Assembly (NCBI GenBank): GCA_946480535.1
Contig: CAMLKA010000007.1
Location: 1 to 30,351, forward strand
Length of the DNA stretch: 30,351 nucleotides
Reading direction: 5' to 3'
Source: an uncultured Candidatus Saccharibacteria bacterium
Lineage (GTDB): Bacteria; Patescibacteria; Saccharimonadia; Saccharimonadales; UBA1547
Part shown: in pieces, positions 14,936 to 21,625 of the stretch
Numbering within the stretch: the stretch's first letter is position 1
How the letters are laid out: each line of letters starts with the position of its first letter
The notes under the pieces: model-generated
The model's database searches: none
Told to the model about the DNA's origin: nothing
Seen by the model: the letters and a program-made list of their open reading frames with translations, nothing else
Made by a program: the position numbers and the translations under genes

Positions 14936-14941
14936 TATAAT
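14936..14941 (+). promoter_or_regulatory. -10 box of the second pilin gene, leaderless
   Basis: TATAAT is followed by seven bases and the ATG at 14949. A TG occurs a few bases upstream but not in exact extended -10 position. No ribosome binding site precedes the ATG. Confidence 0.65.
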
Positions 14942-14948
14942 TTACTAT

Positions 14949-15932
14949 ATGCAAAGAAAAAACGGGTTTACGATTGTTGAGCTGATTGTCGTTATTGTTG
15001 TCATCGCTATTATTGCCGCGGTAACCATCGTTTCGTATGTGGCTGTTACAAATAACGCCAAGCAGCAGACAGTAAAAACCGACGCACAGACGGTTGCCGC
15101 ACAGCTTAATAAGCATAAAGCGGAGAAGGGGGCCTATCCGGCTGATCTCGATACGCTTACCGATATGCCTACGACGGATTCTACCTTTCAATATACTTAC
15201 GATGCTACAAGTAGGGCATTTTGTCTCACGGCGTCGGTTGAGGGTGCGTCTGCATATGTTACAAATGTGAATAGTGAAGCAAAAGAGGGTGGCTGCCCAG
15301 GAGACGCCGTAGAGGGGCGCCCGGCACGCACGAATCTTGCCCTTAACCCTGGGTATGAGGCGAATAGTGTGGCGAACTGGGGCTCTTTCTGGTCGCCAAC
15401 GCGTACGGCTACATCGAGCGAGAAGCGGACAGGAACTTATTCTATGAGTATGGTCCAGAATGCTACGGATACGACAAATAACCGTTGTGATGGTGCGATT
15501 ATGACGACCACAAGCCTTCCGGACGTCATAGAGGGTGCGAAGTATCGTGCTTCGTTCTGGTTTAAGGCACCTGTGGGTACCTGGGTTGTTGGATCGTATA
15601 AGATGAACACCGGCTACGTGGGGCGAGGAGGTGTATGGATGCAGGGGAATGGTACGTGGCAGCAAATTAACCTCCCAACGTATACGGCAATTACTGCCGA
15701 CGTAGCCAATACCTACAAGCTCGGACTTCAAATTAATATGTTTGCGGTGCAAAACAACTGTAGCCCCGCTCTCGCTGGGGGATCAACGGTCTATATTGAT
15801 GACGTTATGTATGAAGTGTTTGGCACTGACGTGCCTGTCGCGCAGCAAAGCGACTTTCGTGATGGAAACTCTGCGAATTGGCTATGGACGGGTGCGCAAA
15901 ACCTCTCAACTTCACGTGGTCCAGATTCTTAG
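14949..15932 (+). CDS. Type IV prepilin-headed protein with carbohydrate-binding-like C-terminus
   Basis: The protein begins MQRKNG|FTIVELIVVIVVIAIIAA, a short basic leader and cleavage site before Phe, with Glu at mature position 5. The head (to about residue 118) matches the BspA-type pilin at 5829-7526, including YTYDATSRAFCL and NSEAKEGGC. After a linker, residues about 125-300 look like a jelly-roll carbohydrate-binding module of the CBM4/9 kind: TNLALNPGYEANSVANWGSF, then RTGTYSMSM, KYRASFWFKAP, and the closing VYIDDVMYEV. The open frame extends upstream to 14877, but the ATG at 14949 gives the correct prepilin leader and has a -10 box seven bases before it. Likely a surface or minor pilin; the ligand is unknown. 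Confidence 0.85.
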   Translation: MQRKNGFTIVELIVVIVVIAIIAAVTIVSYVAVTNNAKQQTVKTDAQTVAAQLNKHKAEKGAYPADLDTLTDMPTTDSTFQYTYDATSRAFCLTASVEGASAYVTNVNSEAKEGGCPGDAVEGRPARTNLALNPGYEANSVANWGSFWSPTRTATSSEKRTGTYSMSMVQNATDTTNNRCDGAIMTTTSLPDVIEGAKYRASFWFKAPVGTWVVGSYKMNTGYVGRGGVWMQGNGTWQQINLPTYTAITADVANTYKLGLQINMFAVQNNCSPALAGGSTVYIDDVMYEVFGTDVPVAQQSDFRDGNSANWLWTGAQNLSTSRGPDS

Positions 15933-16420
15933 TTAGAAGATAAGATAGACTTTGTACAACGATGTATTTTTATCATCATATTCAATATAACAGTAGTAAC
16001 TATAGGTGTTGTGTGTATTAATTGTAAATCATACATCATTTTATGAAGACAATAGTATTGACCAAAATGCATAAGCGTGATAGAGTGATAACAAGCTTTA
16101 AGAAAAACAAAAACATTCAAAAAGCCACCACAAAAACACCTTAACAATTCGGCCTGGTATATATGACCACTTTTGACGGAAAAGTCGGTGACGCCTCCTC
16201 GCGTCGCCACTAGTAATCGAAAGATCTTCATTTGTTCCACACTTTTATTACCTTGTTATAGGGCATCTCAGTAGTAGGAATAACGCACCTTTTTGATCTT
16301 TCATATGTATTCACACATCTCCTTGTTTGAACTACACCAAAACAAACATTAGTATCGAAAACGAGTTTGATGGCATCACCGATGCTCCGCCAAAAACAGA
16401 TACTCTCCCGAGTAACTGTC
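15933..16420. other. Gene-free, A+T-rich interval
   Basis: No convincing gene was found over about 490 bases. The interval looks more A+T-rich than its surroundings. The only notable structure is a short hairpin, GGTGACG with CGTCGCC, near 16,188-16,209. Open frames here are short, rich in Cys, His and Ile, and lack starts with ribosome sites or promoters. It may be decayed or acquired DNA. Confidence 0.5.
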
Positions 16421-16424
16421 AAAG

Positions 16425-16568
16425 TGTTGTCCTTCTAGTACCGCTTTCGTGCCAAGTAAATCCTGAAACTTTCACCAGCACAGCCTCTCCTTACGAGGAG
16501 TGCAAACAGAAGTGAAAGAGCAGCATGACACTTGGCGCGAAAGCGCGGAACGAAGGCTATGAGCAACA
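16425..16568. repeat. Long imperfect hairpin element, possible structured RNA
   Basis: A nested series of pairings runs inwards: 16425-16429 with 16564-16568, 16431-16435 with 16552-16556, GCTTTCGT and GCCAAGT (16443-16457) with ACTTGGC and GCGAAAGC (16530-16544), CTTTCAC (16469-16475) with GTGAAAG (16512-16518), and an apical CTCCT-TACG-AGGAG (16487-16500). This makes a rod of about 144 bases without protein coding. No clear promoter or terminator fixes the strand. SRP RNA was considered, but its conserved GGTCAGG/GGAA/AGCAG apex is missing. Confidence 0.6.
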
Positions 16569-16745
16569 TAAAAATGCCCCGGGTTTTCCCGGAGCGGTCA
16601 GATAGTCCACAGCGGTGCTCTGATTCACCGGTTCACACGCCCTAATTTATTCCAGCGGCGTTTGCTGCAACCTGAATCGTATAGAGCCACCGCTTGGGCT
16701 CCAAAGAACTTACTGCCCCAGCTGGAATGGGCGTTTAAATCTTAA
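16565..16745 (-). ncRNA. Candidate minus-strand structured small RNA
   Basis: On the minus strand a TATACT box (16753-16758) predicts a start near 16745 and a strong T-tailed terminator ends at about 16570. Between them a stem of 13 pairs forms: GCTGGAAT and GGGCG (plus 16721-16733) with CGCCC (16638-16642) and ATTCCAGC (16649-16656), with a six-base bulge. Inside it is GAGCC/GGCTC (16684-16688 with 16697-16701); a further CGGTG/CACCG hairpin lies near 16,611-16,632. The length of about 180 bases suits a stable small RNA. No known family was recognised. Confidence 0.55.
16570..16595 (-). terminator. Minus-strand terminator of the candidate small RNA
   Basis: Read on the minus strand, GCTCCGGG pairs with CCCGGGGC (plus 16576-16595) around AAAA and is followed by ATTTTTAT. 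There is no T-run in the plus direction, so it fixes the strand. Confidence 0.8.
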
Positions 16746-16749
16746 GCGA

Positions 16750-16760
16750 TATAGTATAAG
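16750..16760. promoter_or_regulatory. Overlapping divergent -10 boxes
   Basis: The stretch TATAGTATAAG holds TATAGT (16750-16755) and TATAAG (16755-16760) on the plus strand for the gene at 16770, and TATACT (16753-16758) on the minus strand for the candidate RNA. The two transcripts would compete for the same site. Confidence 0.5.
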
Positions 16761-16769
16761 ATAACAGGG

Positions 16770-17156
16770 ATGTTACCACGATTAATCGCAACCATCTCCT
16801 TAGCAAGTCTTGTAGTGCTAAGTCTCATGCTGACATTTACCTCGCCAGCAACAGCCGGCCCTTTTGGCCTTCTTGTGATTTTTGTTACGGCTTATCTAAC
16901 CTTTGTGGGGTTGATAAGCTTTTTTTTGTTTGGCATCAATCGTCTCGTCATTATGGTTTCATCGGGGATGACCCTTCGTAAGCCAATCCAGAAGATGGAG
17001 TTTAAGCGGGCGTACTACTACAGTACGGTGCTGGCTGCGGCGCCTGTTATGTTGATCGGACTGCAGTCGGTCCAGTCGATTGGTGTTTATGAGGTGTTGC
17101 TGGTGGTGATTTTTGAGGTGGTGGCGTGCCTTTATGTGACGAAGAGGATGCGCTAA
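16770..17156 (+). CDS. Small membrane protein with four hydrophobic segments, unknown function
   Basis: The 128-residue product has four likely membrane segments: ATISLASLVVLSLMLTF, FGLLVIFVTAYLTFVGLISFF, YYYSTVLAAAPVMLIGL and EVLLVVIFEVVACLYV, with a basic loop (TLRKPIQKMEFKR) in the middle and KRMR at the end. No family was recognised. The ATG lies only 2-7 bases from the predicted transcription start, so it is close to leaderless. A bidirectional terminator follows directly. Confidence 0.7.
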   Translation: MLPRLIATISLASLVVLSLMLTFTSPATAGPFGLLVIFVTAYLTFVGLISFFLFGINRLVIMVSSGMTLRKPIQKMEFKRAYYYSTVLAAAPVMLIGLQSVQSIGVYEVLLVVIFEVVACLYVTKRMR

Positions 17157-17157
17157 T

Positions 17158-17182
17158 AAAAAGCATATTCGCTATGCTTTTT
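17158..17182. terminator. Terminator after the small membrane protein gene
   Basis: AAAAAGCATA (17158-17167) pairs with TATGCTTTTT (17173-17182) around TTCGC; tracts on both sides allow action in both directions. Confidence 0.88.
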
Positions 17183-17195
17183 ACTCGCTCTCTTA

Positions 17196-17204
17196 TGCTA
17201 TAAT
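17196..17204 (+). promoter_or_regulatory. Extended -10 box giving a leaderless mRNA
   Basis: TGC-TATAAT (17196-17204) is followed by seven bases and the ATG at 17212. It would drive the two-gene unit with the TraG/VirD4-like ATPase. Confidence 0.7.
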
Positions 17205-17211
17205 CACAGAT

Positions 17212-17640
17212 ATGCAACCAGAGAATTCTCGTAACGCTGCCACGGGCAGTGAGCAGCTCCCAATGCCACCATCAATGGGTCCGGAACATGCTTCGTCATT
17301 ACCGCCTCTTGATGCACGTTTTGAGCGTGGGCAGGAGCGTGTTGAGCAGGTAGCCGAAGCGAGTGCTCGTGTCAGCGACGCCGCGGCCGCTGCGACGGCG
17401 ACGGCCATTGCACAGCCAGTCGCACCGGTGCAGGCACCCCCGCCCGATCCAACACCAACCGCCGGTACGCCACTTGTTGCGGCCGACGAAGATCTTATCG
17501 AAAAGGAGTGGGTCGATAAGGCAAAGGAAATCATCGAGCAAACGAAAGACGATCCGCACGCTCGCACGCAAAAAGTGAATGAGTTACAGCGCGATTATCT
17601 ACAAAAGCGATATGGCAAGGTTGTCGGCGCCAGCGAATAG
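17212..17640 (+). CDS. Short hydrophilic protein upstream of the TraG-like ATPase, unknown function
   Basis: The 142 residues have no membrane segment or signal. The N-terminal half is low in complexity (Pro/Ala runs such as APVQAPPPDPTPTAG), while residues about 90-140 look helical and charged (DLIEKEWVDKAKEIIEQTKD, then VNELQRDYLQKRYGKVVG). The gene is leaderless and ends 28 bases before the ATPase gene, so the two are almost surely co-transcribed. A partner or adaptor of the ATPase is an inference from position only. Confidence 0.75.
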   Translation: MQPENSRNAATGSEQLPMPPSMGPEHASSLPPLDARFERGQERVEQVAEASARVSDAAAAATATAIAQPVAPVQAPPPDPTPTAGTPLVAADEDLIEKEWVDKAKEIIEQTKDDPHARTQKVNELQRDYLQKRYGKVVGASE

Positions 17641-17668
17641 CCGATTCTAAACAGGAGAGAAGGGGAGC

Positions 17669-20647
17669 GTGGTAGGAGTCATCATTACGGTAGTCATAGT
17701 CATCCTTGCGATTGCAGGTGTGGCTGGCTTTGCATTTATGCAGTACCGTAAGGTGGTCCGTGAGGCAAAAAATTACGAGCGCGGCTTAAAGATGGTTCCG
17801 CTCTATATTCATATTCCACCAATTAGTTCTGACATTGCAGGCAATGGTCGTGATGAGCGTGACCTCACCGAAGAAGTCTTGAGCCAAGCGCAGGTCATGT
17901 ACAACATTATCGCCAGCACGGCGACGAAGGGCTTCAAGAGTCGTATCTATGGGCAGCGCCATATCTCATTTGAAATTGTCGCCCACGAAGGCCTTGTACA
18001 TTATTATGCAGTTGTTCCGGTTTCACTTATTGATGTCATCCAGCAAGCAGTTGCGGCGGCGTATCCATCGGCTCGTCTTGAAGAAGTGAGTGAGCGTAAT
18101 ATCTTTAACCCGGCTGGTCGCATGAGTGCGACGATTGGTGGCGAGTTTACATTAAAGAAAGATTTCGCGTATCCAATTGCAACTTACCAAGAATCAAAGC
18201 GTGACGCGGCTCGCGCACTTTTGAATGCATTGTCGGGTGCGACGCGCGAAGACGGCGTTGGTATTCAAATTCTGATTCGTCCCGCACAAGATGGCTGGGC
18301 GAAGACCGCTCAAATGGTGTCAGAGGGGATTCGTAAGAATAAGGGGAAGAAGTCTGGCTCAACGACAGTCATGACCGGGCTTATGGAAGCGCTTTGGAAA
18401 CCGCCTGAATCGCACGAAGTGAAAGCCGAAGATAAGCAGCTAAGCTCAGCCGAGCAGGCTGTAGTCGAAGGCATCGACGATAAGACGCGCTACCCAGGTT
18501 ACGAGACATTGATTCGCGTTGTTGCCTCGTCGAACACCTCGGCACGTTCACAAGCACTTATGAATAATGTCGTTGCGGCATTTTCACTGTTTGATTCAAC
18601 ACAGAACAACGGTTTTAAGTTTGCTGTGTCAAAGAATATTGAAGAGTTCGTTACAGCGTATATTTTTAGGTTCTTCCCGCAAGAAATAAATCAGAATGTC
18701 CTTAATACGGTTGAACTCGCAACGATTTTTCACCTGCCAAATCAAAACTCAATCCCAACGTCACAAGTTCAGCGTCAGTCCGCAAAGCAGGTTGATGGTC
18801 CAACGCAAATCATGGAAGAAGGGTTCCTCCTCGGGTACAACGAGTTCCGTGGGGTCAAGAAGCCAATTCGTCTTGGTCCAAAAGATCGCCGTCGCCACAC
18901 CTATATTATTGGTCAGACGGGTACCGGTAAGTCGAAGCTGCTTGAAAACCTTGCGTATCAAGACATGATGGATGGTCGCGGGTTTGCCTTTATTGACCCG
19001 CACGGCGACTCGGCAGAAGAGCTGCTTGGTATGGTTCCAAAAGAACGTGTCGAAGACGTCATTTACTTTGCGCCAGGTGATATGGACATGCCAGTTGGCC
19101 TTAATTTGTTCGAATTCGAAAACCAAGACCAACGCGACTTTATTATTCAAGAAACCATCGCTATGCTTTACAAGCTGTACGACCCAGGCCACACGGGTAT
19201 CATTGGTCCACGCTTTGAGTCATGGTTCCGTAATGCTGCTCTGACCGTGATGGCAGATCCGAATGGGTCTTCGTTCCTCGACGTGCAACAAGTCTTTATT
19301 GACCAGGCCTTTGCCGATGAGAAGATTAAGCATGTTACGACGCAAACCGTGCTCGACTTCTGGAATAAGGAAATGGCACAAACGACAGAGTCGGCGAAGG
19401 GTGAAATGCTCGGTTGGTTTGCCAGTAAGTTCGGTGCCTTCCTAGCAAACGATATGATGCGTAACATTATTGGCCAAACCAAGAGTGGCTTTAACCTGCG
19501 CGAAATTATGGATAACAAGAAGATTCTTCTTGTGAACCTTTCAAAGGGTAGGGTGGGTGAGTTGAACTCCCAGCTGCTTGGTATGATCTTCGTGATGAAG
19601 TTCAACGCTGCTGCTATGGGTCGTGCCGATATGCCAGAAGACCAGCGCCAAGACTTCAGTCTCTACGTGGACGAGTTCCAGAACTTTGCAACCGATAGCT
19701 TCGCGACAATCCTGTCTGAGGCTCGTAAGTATCGCCTGAGTCTTGTGCTTGCGAACCAGTTTATGACGCAGCTGACCGACCAAATTCGCGAGGCGATTCT
19801 TGGTAACATTGGTACGGTCATTAGTGGACGTATTGGTATTACGGACGCCGAGATTCTTGTGAAGAAGTTCACGCCAACCTTTGATGTTGAAGACCTGACG
19901 CGTATGCCAAACTTCCAGACAATTGCTTCGGTGATGATTCAAGATGTGCCGTCAGCAGCCTTCAGCATGTCGCTGTTGCCACCACTTGGGCAGACTAACC
20001 CGCAACTTCGCGACGCCTTGAAGAAGTTATCGGCAACCAAGTTTGGAAAACCGCGCGCTCAGGTAGAACAAGAGTTCTTTAAACGTATGAGTATTGGTGA
20101 CGAGATGAAACGGCAGAAGATGGAGGCACTAAAGAAGGCTCAGGAAGAACGTATGGCTGCGTTTAGAGCGGGTGGCCCTGGTGGAGTGGGTCCAAACTCG
20201 TCAGCGCCGCTTGGTGCTCCTGGACAGCCTGCTGTGCCGTCACAGAGTGTGCCGATGGGGCCGCCGCAGCCACCATCATTCCTCGACGAGTGGCTCTCGA
20301 AGCGTCAACAGATTGTCGATTCGCAAAAGGCGGCTCCAAAGGCGCCATCGAGCCCCGTTGCACCAGCGCCGCAGCCTACGGCATCTGCCCCGACCCTTTC
20401 CCAGGCAGCACCCCAGGCACCAGTGCCGCAGACGCAGGCTCCGAACCCAGCCTTTGGTCCAACGGCTCGCCTTGATACTCGACCTCAGCCAATTCCAGCT
20501 GCGAAAGAGGCTCCAGCAAAGGCGTCACAAGCACCGAAAGTCCCAGAGGTGTCTACGGCACCGATCACAAGTGAGCCAGAGAAGCTCCACATTCGCGACA
20601 CCGCTGCCAATGCGGGGGATGATGGCGTTTCAGTGAAGCTTCGCTAG
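17669..20647 (+). CDS. TraG/VirD4-like type IV secretion coupling ATPase
   Basis: The 992-residue protein starts with one membrane segment (GVIITVVIVILAIAGVAGFA). A long unassigned region to about residue 400 follows, then a FtsK/VirD4-type motor: Walker A GQTGTGKSKLLENLAY (about 415), AFIDPHGDSAEELL, Walker B LYVDEFQNFATDSF (about 665) and SLVLANQFMTQL, which together match the TraM-recognition/TraG-D class. The last 170 residues are Pro/Ala/Gln-rich and probably unstructured. Such ATPases move DNA or proteins across membranes. The GTG start at 17669 is uncertain because AGGGGAG almost touches it and AGGAG lies 12 bases up. No other secretion gene is in the window except the short gene upstream. 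Confidence 0.85.
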   Translation: MVGVIITVVIVILAIAGVAGFAFMQYRKVVREAKNYERGLKMVPLYIHIPPISSDIAGNGRDERDLTEEVLSQAQVMYNIIASTATKGFKSRIYGQRHISFEIVAHEGLVHYYAVVPVSLIDVIQQAVAAAYPSARLEEVSERNIFNPAGRMSATIGGEFTLKKDFAYPIATYQESKRDAARALLNALSGATREDGVGIQILIRPAQDGWAKTAQMVSEGIRKNKGKKSGSTTVMTGLMEALWKPPESHEVKAEDKQLSSAEQAVVEGIDDKTRYPGYETLIRVVASSNTSARSQALMNNVVAAFSLFDSTQNNGFKFAVSKNIEEFVTAYIFRFFPQEINQNVLNTVELATIFHLPNQNSIPTSQVQRQSAKQVDGPTQIMEEGFLLGYNEFRGVKKPIRLGPKDRRRHTYIIGQTGTGKSKLLENLAYQDMMDGRGFAFIDPHGDSAEELLGMVPKERVEDVIYFAPGDMDMPVGLNLFEFENQDQRDFIIQETIAMLYKLYDPGHTGIIGPRFESWFRNAALTVMADPNGSSFLDVQQVFIDQAFADEKIKHVTTQTVLDFWNKEMAQTTESAKGEMLGWFASKFGAFLANDMMRNIIGQTKSGFNLREIMDNKKILLVNLSKGRVGELNSQLLGMIFVMKFNAAAMGRADMPEDQRQDFSLYVDEFQNFATDSFATILSEARKYRLSLVLANQFMTQLTDQIREAILGNIGTVISGRIGITDAEILVKKFTPTFDVEDLTRMPNFQTIASVMIQDVPSAAFSMSLLPPLGQTNPQLRDALKKLSATKFGKPRAQVEQEFFKRMSIGDEMKRQKMEALKKAQEERMAAFRAGGPGGVGPNSSAPLGAPGQPAVPSQSVPMGPPQPPSFLDEWLSKRQQIVDSQKAAPKAPSSPVAPAPQPTASAPTLSQAAPQAPVPQTQAPNPAFGPTARLDTRPQPIPAAKEAPAKASQAPKVPEVSTAPITSEPEKLHIRDTAANAGDDGVSVKLR

Positions 20648-20653
20648 GTATCG

Positions 20654-20899
20654 TTATGACTTATCGGGTGTAGCTTCGAGCTTCGCCAGGTCGTTGAGCG
20701 CGTCGCTTTGGTGGATTGTTTCAAGTACTGAGTCCGCACGTGTAGTGCTGAACTTGATCGCTTGCAGGGCATTGCGTACGCCGCGCACGTAGCTTTGCGC
20801 CGCGTCTGCGTCGAGCCCGGTAGGCACTTCGACTTTAAGAATTGATGGATGTTGGCCGTAGTGAACTTCAACTTCGGCGTAGAGTGTAAAATGTGTCAT
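20654..20899 (-). CDS. Small conserved-looking protein, unknown function
   Basis: The 81-residue soluble protein starts MTHFTLYAEVEVHYGQHPSI and is mixed strand-helix, with no recognised motif. It ends only six bases from the convergent ATPase gene. A TATAAT on the minus strand about 49 bases before the ATG, with a perfect 12-base palindrome over the predicted start site, supports a regulated real gene. The purine-rich AAAGAAAG before the ATG is a weak ribosome site. Confidence 0.65.
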   Translation of the reverse strand: MTHFTLYAEVEVHYGQHPSILKVEVPTGLDADAAQSYVRGVRNALQAIKFSTTRADSVLETIHQSDALNDLAKLEATPDKS

Positions 20900-20930
20900 T
20901 TTATACTTTCTTTTTATTTATTGTATTTTG

Positions 20931-20953
20931 TAGAGATCTCTATACTTATTATA
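20931..20953 (-). promoter_or_regulatory. Promoter with palindromic operator-like site
   Basis: Minus-strand TATAAT (20948-20953) predicts a start near 20941. The perfect palindrome TAGAGATCTCTA (20931-20942) sits on that start, a usual repressor position. No regulator was tied to it. Confidence 0.5.
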
Positions 20954-20985
20954 CTAAAAGCTCTATTTTCAGATTTTTTATAAAT

Positions 20986-21013
20986 AAAATAACGCCCGAG
21001 AGGGCGCTATTTT
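20986..21013 (-). terminator. Terminator of the wall-protein operon
   Basis: AAAATAACGCCC (20986-20997) pairs with GGGCGCTATTTT (21002-21013) around GAGA with one mismatch; a T-rich tail follows on the minus strand. Confidence 0.85.
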
Positions 21014-21025
21014 TAAAGAGGTGGA

Positions 21026-21625
21026 CTAGGCTTTTTTGCCCGTAATCATGACCTTGAAGAAGTCGTAAAGAATACCAAGGATCCATCCAACAATGAAGGC
21101 TCCGATGGTTTCAAAGCCGGATAGGGTGTAGCCGTAAAATTTCGATACAACGTACACGCCGAGTACCAAGAAGAAAGCAACGACAGCGCCTGCCAAAATA
21201 GCATTTGGCCGAGCAACTGTGCTTCCAACAACCTCGCTTGTCTTTTCGATGACAGGGTTGTGAATGAACTTGCTGAAGGCACGCTGCGCAGGGCTTAGCT
21301 CTGATTGCAGCTGTTTCATGTGGTGTTTGTAGCTTGCTTCGCGTTCCTTCTTGCTCACAACGCCGTGACGACGCTTAGCAGGGGAGCTTGAGCGCTCTTT
21401 GCCCTTCTTTTCGGCACTGCCGCGTTCAACGCTAACAGCTTCTTTGAGCGCTTCGTGACGTGCTTCGACTTCCGACTTCTCGCCGTTTTCAACCTTACTT
21501 TTTTCGACAGCCCGTTCAACTGAAGCTTCCGCCTTTAGGTAGCTTTCGAGTTGCTCTGGACTGAGCTCTTTGTTTTCAGGGCTTTGCGTTTCTGGCGCAT
21601 CCCCGTGGAATTGTTCCGCACCCAT
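21026..21625 (-). CDS. Membrane protein with long charged N-terminal region, unknown function
   Basis: Of 199 residues the first 125 are very charged (Glu/Lys-rich, SPEQLESYLKAEASVERAVE and EKKGKERSSSPAKRR) and may form a coiled coil. Two hydrophobic segments follow (AILAGAVVAFFLVLGVYVVS and TIGAFIVGWILGILYDFF), ending KVMITGKKA. Its ATG overlaps the stop of the upstream wall-protein gene (TAATG), so the two are translationally coupled and likely act together at the cell surface. No family was recognised. Confidence 0.75.
   Translation of the reverse strand: MGAEQFHGDAPETQSPENKELSPEQLESYLKAEASVERAVEKSKVENGEKSEVEARHEALKEAVSVERGSAEKKGKERSSSPAKRRHGVVSKKEREASYKHHMKQLQSELSPAQRAFSKFIHNPVIEKTSEVVGSTVARPNAILAGAVVAFFLVLGVYVVSKFYGYTLSGFETIGAFIVGWILGILYDFFKVMITGKKA

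Noticed and set aside
14919..15752. 277-codon minus-strand open frame opposite the second pilin
   Set aside because: Arg/Ser/Cys-rich antisense shadow of a clear pilin gene.
15929..16240. Open frame of 103 codons on the minus strand after the second pilin
   Set aside because: Composition is rich in Cys, His and Ile without any known motif, no ribosome site or -10 box fits, and it lies in an A+T-rich gene-free interval. A decayed gene cannot be excluded.
16228..16515. Two short open frames (minus 16228-16422 and plus 16327-16515)
   Set aside because: They overlap each other and the long hairpin element, and look like chance frames.
16425..16568. SRP RNA (ffs)
   Set aside because: The rod shape fits, but the conserved apical sequence with GGTCAGG, GGAA loop and AGCAG is not there on either strand.
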